In this document: positions 50,722-59,830 of the stretch, piece after piece
Position numbering within the stretch: the first letter of the stretch is position 1
How the letters are laid out: the number at the start of each line of letters is the position of its first letter
Source: an uncultured Clostridia bacterium
GTDB lineage: Bacteria > Bacillota > Clostridia > Christensenellales > Borkfalkiaceae
Length of the DNA: 64,000 nucleotides
NCBI GenBank assembly: GCA_949286835.1
Contig: CASEDP010000004.1
Location: 1-64,000, forward strand
Direction: 5' to 3'
The notes under the pieces: generated by a model
What the model saw: the letters and a program-made list of their open reading frames with translations, nothing else
The model's database searches: none
Told to the model about the DNA's origin: nothing
Position numbers and translations under genes: made by a program

Positions 50722-50775
50722 CGGGCGCGCATATGCCGCAAAATACGATATTCATAGACGAGAGGATTTCAATAT

Positions 50776-52008
50776 ATGGCACATAACGTAATAGCAGAGG
50801 CAAAGAGATGCCTCAACTGTAAAAAGCCGCTCTGCAGGACGGGTTGCCCCATAAACACGGACATACCCCGCTTCATATCTGAATTTCTGAACGGCAACAT
50901 TGACAAAGCGGGCAGAATGCTCTTCGACAACAACCCCCTTTCGGTGGTATGTTCGATAGTGTGCAACCACGGCAACCAGTGCCAGGGGCACTGCGTGAGG
51001 GGCATAAAGGGCGAGCCCGTGGAGATTTCCACGATAGAGAACTTCATCTCCGAGAGGTACCTTGACAGCCTTGAACTGACAAAGGCACCCGACAACGGCA
51101 TAAAGGTTGCGGTCGTCGGCTCCGGTCCCGCGGGCATAACCATATCAATAAAGCTTGCCCAGCTAGGATATGACGTCACCGTGTTCGAGAGCAAGTCGGA
51201 CATAGGCGGCGTACTGCGCTTCGGCATACCCGAATTCAGACTGCCCAAGTCGATTATCGACAGATATAAGACGCTTATGCTGCACCTCGGCATAAAGATT
51301 AAGTTCAACATAACGATAGGCAAGTCCTTCGGCGTGGAAGAGCTCTTCCGCGACGGCTTTAAGGCGATTTCGATAGGCACGGGCGTTTCCTGGCCGGTTA
51401 CGCTCAACATCAAGGGCGAAACGCTGGGGCACGTGCACTACGGCGTGCACTTCCTCGAAAAGCCCGAAGCCTACTGCACGCAGATAGGCAAGAGCGTAAT
51501 AGTGATAGGCGCGGGCAACGTCGCTATGGACGTTGCGAGGACGGCGCTGAGAATGGGCGTAAAGGACGTGAAGATTACCGTGCGTTCAGACAGATACACC
51601 GCGAGCAAGGAAGAGAAGGAATACGCCGAAATCGAGGGTGCGGAGTTCATATTCAACAAGGCGCCCGTGGAGATCACCGACGAGGGCGTATGGTTCAAGG
51701 ACACCGTCTGCGACGAGAACCACAGGGTCGTCTCTATGAGCGACGAGGCGCACCTTATGAAGGCAGATACCATTATGATATGCGTTTCGCAGAAGCCCTC
51801 GAATATGATTTTGACGCAGACCGAGGGGCTGGAGATAAACGACAGAGGTCTTGCAAAGATAAGCGACACGGGCGAGACGACGCGCCCCGGCGTGTTCGCT
51901 TCCGGCGACGTAGTGAAAGGCGCAAAGACGGTCGTAGAGGCCGTAGAACAGTCCAAACGCGTGGCATTTGCAATGCACGAATATCTGCAGAGCCTGCCCA
52001 AAGACTAA
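50776..52008 (+). CDS. GltD-like NAD(P)H oxidoreductase with N-terminal Fe-S domain
   Basis: A 410-residue protein of the glutamate synthase small-subunit family. The N-terminal Cys clusters CLNCKKPLCRTGC and CSIVCNHGNQCQGHC form the two 4Fe-4S sites, then FAD motif VVGSGPAGI (about 113) and NAD(P)H motif VIGAGNVAMD (about 240), and GVFASGDVV near the end. No glutamate synthase large subunit is adjacent, so it may act as an electron-bifurcating or stand-alone dehydrogenase partner. AGAGGA precedes the ATG at 50776. A strong terminator follows. Confidence 0.82.
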   Translation: MAHNVIAEAKRCLNCKKPLCRTGCPINTDIPRFISEFLNGNIDKAGRMLFDNNPLSVVCSIVCNHGNQCQGHCVRGIKGEPVEISTIENFISERYLDSLELTKAPDNGIKVAVVGSGPAGITISIKLAQLGYDVTVFESKSDIGGVLRFGIPEFRLPKSIIDRYKTLMLHLGIKIKFNITIGKSFGVEELFRDGFKAISIGTGVSWPVTLNIKGETLGHVHYGVHFLEKPEAYCTQIGKSVIVIGAGNVAMDVARTALRMGVKDVKITVRSDRYTASKEEKEYAEIEGAEFIFNKAPVEITDEGVWFKDTVCDENHRVVSMSDEAHLMKADTIMICVSQKPSNMILTQTEGLEINDRGLAKISDTGETTRPGVFASGDVVKGAKTVVEAVEQSKRVAFAMHEYLQSLPKD

Positions 52009-52056
52009 TCGGCGGCACATATGCCCTGAATAATGCACATTAAAGACGAAAAATAT

Positions 52057-52101
52057 GCGGCGGAGCGCCCCTTATAAAGAGCGCTCCGCCGCCTTTATTT
52101 T
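52057..52101 (+). terminator. Terminator of the GltD-like gene
   Basis: GCGGCGGAGCGC (52057-52068) pairs perfectly with GCGCTCCGCCGC (52081-52092), followed by CTTTATTTT. Confidence 0.85.
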
Positions 52102-52116
52102 CTGCGATGAACTATA

Positions 52117-52235
52117 ATTGCCCCGCAAATATATGCCGGCGAACGCAGAAACGGTGCGTTTACGACTTCTCCCTCCGCAATTGCCCCGCGCATATGCCTT
52201 AGTTTTGCGCATTGCACCGCATATATGCGGCGATG
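52117..52235. repeat. Cluster of dispersed 30-bp repeats between convergent genes
   Basis: Plus-orientation copies at 52117-52147 and 52179-52200, and a GCATATATGC palindrome near 52220. No gene is seen between the two terminators. Confidence 0.65.
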
Positions 52236-52239
52236 AATG

Positions 52240-52273
52240 AAAAAACGGCGGGGCAAATTGATTTGCCCCGCCG
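52240..52273 (-). terminator. Terminator of the flotillin gene
   Basis: On the minus strand CGGCGGGGCAAAT (52273-52261) pairs with ATTTGCCCCGCCG (52258-52246), followed by six T. Confidence 0.9.
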
Positions 52274-52291
52274 ATATATTGCGGTAAAGCG

Positions 52292-53761
52292 TTATTTCTT
52301 TGACTTCTTGTCTGCTGCAGGCTTAACCTCCGCCGCGGGCTGCGCCTCTTCAGCGACGGGCTCAGCCGCCTGCGCGGGCTTAACCTCTTCCGCCACTGGC
52401 GCTACGATTTCGGGCATCTTAAGCCCTGCCATAGCATACAGATCGTTGAGGGGAGGGAGCGACTTGAGCATACCCGAAAGGAAATTTGCCGTAGAGGTCT
52501 TTCCTCCCTCGCCGCCGTTATCCCATACGGTGATCTTGTCGATTTTGAGGTTCTTTATAGCCTCTACCTGCGTTGCTACCAGCGTTTCGAGCTTATCGGC
52601 AATCATAAGGCGCACAGCCTCGTCGCTGGTGCCCGCCGCCTTGACGAGCTTATCCATACCTTCGGCCTGCTTGGAGAGCGTCTCGTACACGCCCCTCGCC
52701 TCTGCCTCCATTCTGGCAAAGATTGCGTCGGCTTCGCCCTTCGCCTTGCGCCTGATGTTTTCAGCCTGGGCGTCCGCCTCTATCTCTATCTTTCTCTTTT
52801 CAATCTCGCTGGCGACGATTATGTCCGCTTCCTTGGTTGCCTTTTCCCTCGACGCCCTGGCGATTTCCGCCTGCTGTTCTGCGGCATAACTCTCTTCCTT
52901 TGCCTTTGCCGCCTGAACGTTTTCGGCAGTGACGGCGAGCTTCAGCGCCTGTGCCTCCTTTTCCCTAAGGAGCGCCCTGGACTGCGCTATTTCCGCCTTG
53001 GACTTGTTTTCGCCCTCGATTGCCTTGCTCTCAGCCTCGGCTACGTTAATTCGCTGCTGCATCTGCGCGTTTGCCTCGCCGATGGCACCCTTCTTGTTTT
53101 CCTCCGCAACCGAAATCTTTGCGTCGTTTATCGCCTTTGCCGCCGCCTCCTGACCGAGTGCTATGATATAGCCGCTCTCGTCGGAAATATCGGTGACGTT
53201 GACGTTTATAAGCCTTAAGCCGAGCTTTTTGAGCTCGCCCTCGACGTTCCTTGAAATTGCCTCCAGGAACTTATCCCTGTCGGTGTTTATCTCCTCTATG
53301 TCCATCGTCGCAATAACAAGACGGAGCTGACCGAAGATTATATCCTTGGCGAGCTCTGAAATCTGCGGCAGGGACAGACCGAGAAGGCGCTCCGCCGCGT
53401 TCTGCATAACTGCGGGGTCGGTGGAAATGCCGACGGTGAATATCGAGGGAACGTCAATTCGGATATTCTGCTTGGACAGCGCGCTCTTGAGGTCGACCGA
53501 AATGGAGAGCGGCGTCAGGTCGAGGAAGGTATAGCTCTGCACGAAGGGCAGTACGAGCGCCGCACCGCCGTGGATGCACTTTGCGCTGCGGTATGTACCG
53601 TCCTTGTTGGGCGAAATTTTACCGTAGATGACCATTATCTTGTCCGACGGGCACTTTTTGTACCTGACGAGCACGACGAGGAGCATCATAACCAGCACGA
53701 GCACTATGACTATCGACAGAACGACGGCGATTGTAGAGCCTACGCTAAGTAAGTTCAACAT
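52292..53761 (-). CDS. floT: Flotillin-like membrane microdomain scaffold
   Basis: A 489-residue SPFH-domain protein: an N-terminal membrane hairpin (IVIVLVLVMMLLVVLV), the SPFH/band 7 domain (about 45-210), then a long Ala/Glu/Lys-rich coiled coil (about 210-380) and an Ala/Pro-rich, Lys-rich C-terminal tail. Flotillins (YuaG/FloT) organise membrane microdomains. AAGGAG precedes the ATG. It is downstream of an NfeD-family gene, the usual partner. Confidence 0.9.
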   Translation of the reverse strand: MLNLLSVGSTIAVVLSIVIVLVLVMMLLVVLVRYKKCPSDKIMVIYGKISPNKDGTYRSAKCIHGGAALVLPFVQSYTFLDLTPLSISVDLKSALSKQNIRIDVPSIFTVGISTDPAVMQNAAERLLGLSLPQISELAKDIIFGQLRLVIATMDIEEINTDRDKFLEAISRNVEGELKKLGLRLINVNVTDISDESGYIIALGQEAAAKAINDAKISVAEENKKGAIGEANAQMQQRINVAEAESKAIEGENKSKAEIAQSRALLREKEAQALKLAVTAENVQAAKAKEESYAAEQQAEIARASREKATKEADIIVASEIEKRKIEIEADAQAENIRRKAKGEADAIFARMEAEARGVYETLSKQAEGMDKLVKAAGTSDEAVRLMIADKLETLVATQVEAIKNLKIDKITVWDNGGEGGKTSTANFLSGMLKSLPPLNDLYAMAGLKMPEIVAPVAEEVKPAQAAEPVAEEAQPAAEVKPAADKKSKK

Positions 53762-53876
53762 ATTTTTATATTCTCCTTATTCAGAGGGCGACGCCCGCTC
53801 ATACTGCGGGCAAATGCCCCCCCGTTTTTCCTGATTACTTGCGGGAATGCGGCAATGCCGCACCCGAACTTTAAAG

Positions 53877-54467
53877 TTACTCTTCGGGCGACGCCGATCT
53901 CTTTACGACGGCACACTCGTTTTCGGTGGCGACAATCTCCACCACCTCGTCGACGGCAAGCCTTTCCGCGCTCTCCGTGAGGGCGTCTATTTCCATAAAC
54001 CTGCCCTGCGCCTCCAGCGTTATCTTGCCCCTGCCCGAACGCGCGGGGGGAATTGAGACATAGACCGTGGCACGCTTGCCGACAAGTTTTTCGTGGTCGA
54101 GCGCGCCGTTACACTGAAGCCTGAGCATTGCGCGGATGATGAACGCCACCGCGAACATTGCGACAAGTCCCGATGCTATTGCGACGATTACCGCCACCCA
54201 GCTTATGTCGTCGGAGACGAGCACGCTTGTGAACAGTCCCGCCCAGCTACCGACGGCAAAGAAAGCCGTAACCGACTTTACGGTGAATATGGATACTCCG
54301 CTGTCGGCGTCGACGTCTATGTCGCCGTCGCCGTCAAGGTCGAGGTCACCGCCGAACGCAGAAAAGCACATAAGCACTATCTGCACCACGAGAAACAGCG
54401 TTGATACTATGCCCAGCCAGAAAAATATCTGTTCCATAGCGGTCAACGTCTGATACCATTCAATCAT
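53877..54467 (-). CDS. NfeD-family membrane protein (flotillin partner)
   Basis: A 196-residue protein with three to four membrane helices in the first 115 residues, separated by an acidic loop (DLDLDGDGDIDVDAD), and a C-terminal OB-fold soluble domain with GKRATVYVSIPPARSGRGKI, as in NfeD/YuaF. YuaF is encoded next to flotillin in Bacillus. AAGGAGTAAAT precedes the ATG. The 115-nt gap to the flotillin gene contains a GCCCG/CGGGC hairpin. Confidence 0.85.
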   Translation of the reverse strand: MIEWYQTLTAMEQIFFWLGIVSTLFLVVQIVLMCFSAFGGDLDLDGDGDIDVDADSGVSIFTVKSVTAFFAVGSWAGLFTSVLVSDDISWVAVIVAIASGLVAMFAVAFIIRAMLRLQCNGALDHEKLVGKRATVYVSIPPARSGRGKITLEAQGRFMEIDALTESAERLAVDEVVEIVATENECAVVKRSASPEE

Positions 54468-54520
54468 ATTTACTCCTTATATCCGCACCGCCACCGTTCG
54501 TGGCGGGTTGCGTTAATTTA

Positions 54521-54570
54521 ATATACTGATATACTGTATATATTATATAAAAATTACGCAGTTTAGTCAA
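54521..54570 (-). promoter_or_regulatory. Promoter of the nfeD-flotillin unit with tandem 8-bp repeat
   Basis: On the minus strand, TTGACT (54570-54565), 17-bp spacer, TATAAT (54547-54542). Immediately downstream, over the transcription start, the plus strand has ATATACTG twice in tandem (54521-54536), the second within the palindrome ATATACTGTATAT (54529-54541). This is a plausible repressor site. Confidence 0.6.
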
Positions 54571-54587
54571 TAGGTAGTTAAAGGTAA

Positions 54588-54623
54588 GGGCGTTTTGCGA
54601 CAGTTTTTTGTCGGAAAACGCCC
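54588..54623 (-). terminator. Hairpin between the ABC exporter and the nfeD promoter
   Basis: GGGCGTTTT (54588-54596) pairs with AAAACGCCC (54615-54623), with an inner CGACA/TGTCG stem. On the minus strand TTACCTTT follows; on the plus strand CTCTTTT follows, so either orientation is possible. Confidence 0.5.
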
Positions 54624-54655
54624 TCTTTTGACATTTGCGTTGCACGCAGGCATCG

Positions 54656-56455
54656 TCAGTAACTTTCGAACTGCGAATGATACAGCTTTGCATAGACGCC
54701 GCCCTTTTCCATAAGCGAGGCGTGCGTGCCCTGCTCCACGGCGTTGCCGTTTTCCATAACTATTATCTTGTCGGCGTTCTTTATGGTGGACAGTCTGTGC
54801 GCGATTACGAAACACGTCCTGCCCTTCATAAGCGAGGTCATTGCCGACTGGATTATCTGCTCCGTGCGGGTGTCGACGTTGGACGTCGCCTCATCCAAGA
54901 TGAGCATAGAGGAATTTGCCAGCATTGCCCTTGCTATGGTGAGGAGCTGTTTCTGCCCCTTCGATATATTTACGGCATTGTCGCTCAGATACGTGTCGTA
55001 CCCGTCGGGCAGCCCCATTATGAAGGAGTGGATTTTTGCCGCCCTGCACACCTCCTCCACGCGCTCCCTCGTCGCGCCGTCCGCGCCGTAGGCGATATTT
55101 TCATACACCGTGCCCGCAAACAGCCAGGTATCCTGCAAGACCATAGTGAATGCAGAGCGCAGCTCGCCGCGGGGAACGTCCCTTATGTCCTTGCCGTCGA
55201 CGCATATCCTGCCCGCGTCAACGTCGTAAAAGCGCATCAGAAGGTTTATGAGCGTAGTCTTGCCCGCGCCCGTATGTCCGACAATTGCGATGACGTCGCC
55301 GCGCTTTACGTCTAAAGAGAAATTCTTTATGACCTGCTTTTCGGGCACGTATCCGAAGGAGATGTCCTCGAAGCGCACGTCGCCGCAAACGTCGCCCAGT
55401 TGCTCCGTGACGACGTCGAAATGCCCCTCTTCCTCCTCGTCAAGCACCCTGAACACGCGCTCTGCGGCGGCGATTACCGACTGAAACTCGCCTATAACTT
55501 CGGCAATCTCGTTTATGGGTCCAGAGAACTTGCGCGAATAGAGCACGAATGAGGATATCTGCCCGACGCCTATGCCGAACCAGCCGAAGGCGTAGCTCAA
55601 TGCGCCGAACGTAGAGATGAGCGTAAGCGAGAGGTTGTTTATCAGCGTAACAGTCGGACCCGATATCGTGCCGAAGTACTCCGCACGGGTGTACGCGTCG
55701 GTTGCGTCCTTGTTGCGCACCTCGAAGCGGTCGATTATTTCCTGCTCCCTGCCGTACGCCTTTGTCGTCTTTTGCCCCGACAGCACCTCCTCCGCAAAGC
55801 CGTTCAACTGACCGAGCTTTGCCGACCGCGCCCTGTAGAGAGGCTGCACCTTCTTGGTAATTATCATTGTGGCTATGAAGGACAGCGGTATGGTCAATAC
55901 GAATACGAGCACGAGCGGCGCGGCGATTATGAGCATCATCACGAGCGAACCGATGATGTTGACGATGCTCTTGACAATCATTATTATGTCGTTTGCGAGC
56001 GACGTCCCCACCGTATCTATGTCGTAGCTGAGCACGGAGATTATGTCGCCCGCCTGACGGGTGTCGAAATAGCTGACGGGCAGCCTGACAAGACGCGAGA
56101 AGAGGTCCGCCCTCATACGCATACTGACCTTACGGGCTATTCCCGCCATTCCTATAGTGCTGAGGTAGTTGACCACCTCCGAGACGACATATACGGCGGC
56201 GAGCAGCACGCAGTAATAGGTTATCCTTTCAAAATCGGTCGCGCCGTCAGGCTTGATTTCGTCTATTGCGAGACCGCATACGTACGGACCGAGCAGCGCC
56301 AGCGCGACGGAGAGTATGTTGAGAAGTATTACTATAACGAACAGCGGCAGCGACGGCTTTATGTACTTTGCAAGGTGGGTCAGCGTATAGCGCCAGTCGG
56401 CCTTGCGCGCGCCGAAGCTGCGCTTGTCGGATATGTTCATCCTGGGCTCTTTCAT
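54656..56455 (-). CDS. Heterodimeric ABC exporter, second subunit
   Basis: A 599-residue half-transporter with six membrane helices (about 30-330) and a nucleotide-binding domain. Walker A is GHTGAGKTTL (about 395), Walker B LILDEATSNVD with the catalytic Glu intact, and the switch His in AHRLS. The signature is ISKGQ instead of LSGGQ, a degenerate form seen in asymmetric exporters. It pairs with the upstream subunit, whose site is degenerate in the complementary positions. The ATG at 56455 overlaps the upstream stop (ATGA). The substrate is unknown, probably drugs or lipids given the MarR regulator. Confidence 0.87.
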   Translation of the reverse strand: MKEPRMNISDKRSFGARKADWRYTLTHLAKYIKPSLPLFVIVILLNILSVALALLGPYVCGLAIDEIKPDGATDFERITYYCVLLAAVYVVSEVVNYLSTIGMAGIARKVSMRMRADLFSRLVRLPVSYFDTRQAGDIISVLSYDIDTVGTSLANDIIMIVKSIVNIIGSLVMMLIIAAPLVLVFVLTIPLSFIATMIITKKVQPLYRARSAKLGQLNGFAEEVLSGQKTTKAYGREQEIIDRFEVRNKDATDAYTRAEYFGTISGPTVTLINNLSLTLISTFGALSYAFGWFGIGVGQISSFVLYSRKFSGPINEIAEVIGEFQSVIAAAERVFRVLDEEEEGHFDVVTEQLGDVCGDVRFEDISFGYVPEKQVIKNFSLDVKRGDVIAIVGHTGAGKTTLINLLMRFYDVDAGRICVDGKDIRDVPRGELRSAFTMVLQDTWLFAGTVYENIAYGADGATRERVEEVCRAAKIHSFIMGLPDGYDTYLSDNAVNISKGQKQLLTIARAMLANSSMLILDEATSNVDTRTEQIIQSAMTSLMKGRTCFVIAHRLSTIKNADKIIVMENGNAVEQGTHASLMEKGGVYAKLYHSQFESY

Positions 56456-58149
56456 AGGTCGCCTCCCATCTGCGCAACGCTTATGAGGCGATATTCCTCG
56501 CAGTTTGCCATAAGCTCTTCGTGCGTGCCCTTGCCGCAAATCCTTCCGTCGTCCATAACGACGATGAGGTCGGCGTGCCTGACCGCGCTGACCCTCTGCG
56601 CGACTATGAACTTGGTGCACGAGGAATAGCGCTCCTTCAAAGACTTTCTGAGCCTGGCGTCCGTCGCGTAGTCGAGCGCGGACGAACTGTCGTCCAGCAC
56701 GAGTATTTCAGGATTGCCCGCCAGCGCCCTGGCAATGAGCAACCTCTGTTTCTGACCTCCGGACAGGTTTGTCGCCTTCTGGGCGAGACGATAGTCCATT
56801 CCCCCCTCGACGCCGCGAATGAATTCGTCGGCTACGGCGCTCTCGCCCGCGGCGGCGATGTCCTCTTCGGATATGCCGCGGAAATAGTCTATGTTGGCGC
56901 GTATTGTGTCGGCAATGAGGAAGTCGCTCTGAAATGCGACGCCGAACTTCTTGCGGAGTTCTTCGCCCTCGAAGCTCCTTACGTCCTTGCCGAAGACATA
57001 TACCGCACCCTCGCCGACGTCGTAAAAGCGCATAAGGAGATTGATGAGCGTAGTCTTTCCGCTGCCCGTGCCGCCGATTATGCCCACCGTCTGACCGCGC
57101 CTGACGGCAAAGGAGATATCCTCCACATTGTTCCTGTTGCCGTTATAGGAAAAGCTGACGTTGCGGAACTCTATCGCATAGTCCGCGTCGCCGTCGGGAT
57201 AGTCGCCCGCGGGCATAGAGGGGTCGGTTGCCAGCACCTCCTCTATCCTCTGCCCCGAGGCTATGCCCCTCGACAGCACGACGAATATCTTGGATATGCC
57301 GAGCATTGCGTTTAGTATCAAAGTAAAATAGGACAGAAACGCCAGCACGGTCCCTACAAGCGCGCCCGTGTATGCGCCGACAAGTATGACGAACACCAGC
57401 CCTATATTGAATATGAGCGTGGCAAGCGGGTTGGTGAGCGAGGTTATGCGGTTGCTTCTGAACTCGTTTTCCGTAAGTTCGGAGTTGACGCGGGCGAACT
57501 TTTCAATCTCGTAGTCGGTGCGGGAGAGCGCCTTAATCACCCTTACGCCCGTGATGTTTTCCTGCATTGCACGGACGGCGCCGTCGCCGTTAGCCTGCAC
57601 GACGGAATACATCCTTACGCTCTTTTTGGTGATTATAACCACGGCGACGACGACAAAGGGCACGCACGCCGCCAAAACGAGCGCCAGCCGCCAGTCGAGA
57701 ATGAACGAGAAAACCAGCCCGCCTATGAGCAGTATTGGCGCTCTTATGCCGAGGCGCATTGTGCGCGCGACTGCCTGGTTGACATAGTAGGTGTCGCTGG
57801 TAAGACGGGATATGAGCGAGGGCGACGTGAAGCGGTCGACCTGCGCACTTCTGAGATAGGATATGCGCGAAAAGAGCGCATAGCGCAGATCGTGCGTCAT
57901 CCGCCCCGCGCAGGTTGCCGACATCCTGTTTGCGATTATGTTGCCGACCAGCGCCACGGCAGAAAAGGCGAGCATTGCCGCGCCCATCAGCATAAACGAC
58001 GCCACGTCCTTCGTCGGCACGACGTCATCTATCATATATTCCATTATGAGTGGCAGAAAGAGCTCCGCCGCGGATCCCGCGGACTTGAATACGAGCTCTG
58101 CCGCCACTCTGCCCGAATAGGGCTTGAGATAGCCTATTACCCTTTTCAT
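56452..58149 (-). CDS. Heterodimeric ABC exporter, first subunit
   Basis: A 565-residue half-transporter with six membrane helices (about 15-300) and a nucleotide-binding domain. Walker A is GGTGSGKTTL (about 360) and the signature LSGGQ is canonical, but the catalytic Glu after Walker B is Asp (LVLDDSSSALD) and the switch His is Gln (AQRVS). Together with the second subunit this gives one degenerate and one composite consensus site, as in BmrCD, LmrCD and TM287/288. It overlaps the marR stop by four nt and the second subunit by four. Confidence 0.88.
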   Translation of the reverse strand: MKRVIGYLKPYSGRVAAELVFKSAGSAAELFLPLIMEYMIDDVVPTKDVASFMLMGAAMLAFSAVALVGNIIANRMSATCAGRMTHDLRYALFSRISYLRSAQVDRFTSPSLISRLTSDTYYVNQAVARTMRLGIRAPILLIGGLVFSFILDWRLALVLAACVPFVVVAVVIITKKSVRMYSVVQANGDGAVRAMQENITGVRVIKALSRTDYEIEKFARVNSELTENEFRSNRITSLTNPLATLIFNIGLVFVILVGAYTGALVGTVLAFLSYFTLILNAMLGISKIFVVLSRGIASGQRIEEVLATDPSMPAGDYPDGDADYAIEFRNVSFSYNGNRNNVEDISFAVRRGQTVGIIGGTGSGKTTLINLLMRFYDVGEGAVYVFGKDVRSFEGEELRKKFGVAFQSDFLIADTIRANIDYFRGISEEDIAAAGESAVADEFIRGVEGGMDYRLAQKATNLSGGQKQRLLIARALAGNPEILVLDDSSSALDYATDARLRKSLKERYSSCTKFIVAQRVSAVRHADLIVVMDDGRICGKGTHEELMANCEEYRLISVAQMGGDL

Positions 58150-58592
58150 CTTCCCTTGTCGTACACCTCTCTTTCAAGATGGCGCTGCGCATTGTCGACG
58201 AGAAGCTGTAAAAGCCTGTTCAGCTCCTCCTTGTCCTCTTCGCTGAGCCCTTCGCATATCAGCCCCCTCCACGCGGCGTTGACCTCGCGGATGAGCGGCA
58301 CAATCTTTTTGCCCTTTTCGGTGGTGTAGACGCACATCACCCGCCTGTCATCCTCCGACTGCCGGCGCAAAAGATAGCCCGCCGCCTCCAGCGCGCTGAC
58401 CTGACGGGCGACGTTGCTCTTGTTTACGAGCATTATGCGCGCCAGCTTTTCCTGCGAGACGCCCTCGTTGTTGAATACAGAGAGTATGTACCTCGCCTGA
58501 TAGCCCGAAATTTCCGCCTTTTTGAGACGATCGTCGCGGTAGAGCGCCGCACTCTGCGATATAAGCGTTATATTCTTGAGAAAGGTAGCCAT
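58146..58592 (-). CDS. MarR-family transcriptional regulator
   Basis: A 148-residue winged-helix regulator. The DNA-binding domain reads NNEGVSQEKLARIMLVNKSNVARQVSALEAAGYL, then the wing with DDRRVMCVYTTEKGKKIV. C-terminal helices form the dimer. GGAGGGCGGA precedes the ATG at 58592. A long palindrome in the promoter is its likely operator, and the exporter genes follow directly, so it should repress its own operon and respond to an exported compound. Confidence 0.9.
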   Translation of the reverse strand: MATFLKNITLISQSAALYRDDRLKKAEISGYQARYILSVFNNEGVSQEKLARIMLVNKSNVARQVSALEAAGYLLRRQSEDDRRVMCVYTTEKGKKIVPLIREVNAAWRGLICEGLSEEDKEELNRLLQLLVDNAQRHLEREVYDKGR

Positions 58593-58614
58593 TCCGCCCT
58601 CCATTTATCGGCAA

Positions 58615-58638
58615 AATTAGTTGCGAGCGCAACTAATT
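58615..58638. promoter_or_regulatory. Operator palindrome of the MarR regulator
   Basis: AATTAGTTGCG and its complement, 11-bp arms separated by AG. It covers the start-site region of the marR promoter, and the half-site TAGTTGC resembles MarR-family sites. Confidence 0.75.
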
Positions 58639-58640
58639 AT

Positions 58641-58669
58641 ATTATATATTTACCTTCATACATTGTCAA
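58641..58669 (-). promoter_or_regulatory. Promoter of the marR-ABC operon
   Basis: On the minus strand, TTGACA (58669-58664), 17-bp spacer, TATAAT (58646-58641). The MarR palindrome is directly downstream. Confidence 0.8.
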
Positions 58670-58677
58670 GACTTTTC

Positions 58678-58706
58678 TTGACAGCGCATACGCATTTTGT
58701 TAAAAT
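58678..58706 (+). promoter_or_regulatory. Divergent promoter of the acyltransferase gene (leaderless arrangement)
   Basis: TTGACA (58678-58683), 17-bp spacer, TAAAAT (58701-58706), then GTGGATT and the ATG at 58714. No Shine-Dalgarno. Its -35 is 10 bp from that of the marR promoter. Confidence 0.7.
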
Positions 58707-58713
58707 GTGGATT

Positions 58714-59646
58714 ATGGAAAAAGAGAGAAAAAAGAGAAGCTCCCTCGAAAAGAGGATACTCATACAGAATACGCTGGAGGGATACAGAAGGTTCGACTAT
58801 GACTATATTCCTATGGGCGACAACTGGACGGCGCCGGACGGCGACTTCAAGTACCGCAAGCCCTTCCCCGAAATGCTCATCTGCGGCTTCTGGCGGGTAT
58901 TTTTACAGTTGCTTGCCCCCGTCGCGCTAAAAATTATGTACGGCGCCAGGGTGACGGGCAAGAAATACCTCAAAGAGGTAAAGGGCACGGGCGCGCTGTG
59001 CGTGTGCAACCACATCTCCTTCCTCGACACGCTGTTCGTGAGGCAGGCGGTCGGGCATTTCAGGAGCTATCATACGATGACCCAGGAAAACAACAAGAAG
59101 GGCGTGGGCGGACATATAATACGCCACGGCGGAATGTTGCCTTTCAGCTCCAACTTCACGGCGGCTAAAAACCTGAACGCCGAAATGGAAAGACTTATTA
59201 AAAAAGGCAAGATAATCAACTTCTACGCCGAAAAGGCTATGTGGGTGAATTACCCCAAGCCCAGACCGATGAAGGACGGGGTCTTTACCTTTGCCGTCAA
59301 ATATAACGTGCCCGTCGTTCCCATATTCTGCACGTTCAGGACGGACAAAAAGGGGAGAATGAGAAAACTGAGGATAAACATTCTGCCCGTCGTATTCCCC
59401 GACGAGGCGCTTGCCCGCCGCCGGCGTATTTCGGCAATGCGCGAAGAGTGCGAGGCAGAATGGAAACTCTGCTATGAAAACGCGTATTCGAGACCGCTCG
59501 AATACCTGCCCGACAGGAGAAAGGGCATAGCCGAAGGGAGCACCTCCCCCGAAGGGACAATGCCCAAGACAGCGCCCGCGACCGCATCCGAGGCAGCGCC
59601 CTGCGCGACAGCTTCCGCAACGACTTCGCCCGAAGAGGCAAAGTGA
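58714..59646 (+). CDS. 1-acyl-sn-glycerol-3-phosphate acyltransferase-like protein
   Basis: A 310-residue PlsC-type acyltransferase. A membrane-proximal helix precedes NHISFLDT (NHx4D motif, about residue 98), then NFYAEKAMWVNYPKPRPMK as the acceptor block, and VPVVPIFCTF. The C-terminal 35 residues are a low-complexity Ala/Thr/Ser/Pro/Glu tail. It differs clearly from the zinc-ribbon acyltransferase at 6526. It likely makes phosphatidic acid or a modified lipid. The frame extends upstream but the promoter shows that translation begins at or near 58714. Confidence 0.82.
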   Translation: MEKERKKRSSLEKRILIQNTLEGYRRFDYDYIPMGDNWTAPDGDFKYRKPFPEMLICGFWRVFLQLLAPVALKIMYGARVTGKKYLKEVKGTGALCVCNHISFLDTLFVRQAVGHFRSYHTMTQENNKKGVGGHIIRHGGMLPFSSNFTAAKNLNAEMERLIKKGKIINFYAEKAMWVNYPKPRPMKDGVFTFAVKYNVPVVPIFCTFRTDKKGRMRKLRINILPVVFPDEALARRRRISAMREECEAEWKLCYENAYSRPLEYLPDRRKGIAEGSTSPEGTMPKTAPATASEAAPCATASATTSPEEAK

Positions 59647-59713
59647 TGTGCGGCAATCCGTAAGGGTAAAGGCGCGCAGAGCCTACAAAAAACCGCATAA
59701 CGGCTACAAAAAT

Positions 59714-59735
59714 GCCGCCCCGTAACCGGGGCGGC
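59714..59735. terminator. Terminator between convergent acyltransferase and glycosyltransferase genes
   Basis: GCCGCCCCG (59714-59722) pairs with CGGGGCGGC (59727-59735) with loop TAAC, then TATAATTTTA. Usable in both directions. Confidence 0.7.
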
Positions 59736-59830
59736 TATAATTTTACGTTTTAAGTTTTTTAATCCTGCTCATTCTGCGCGAATGGCGACCGCAAAGACTT
59801 CGCCGCAACGGGATAAGCGTTGCGGAACGG

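Noticed and set aside
52292..54467. NfeD gene as a ClpP-type serine protease
   Set aside because: The protein has only the short membrane and OB-fold domains; no protease domain is present.
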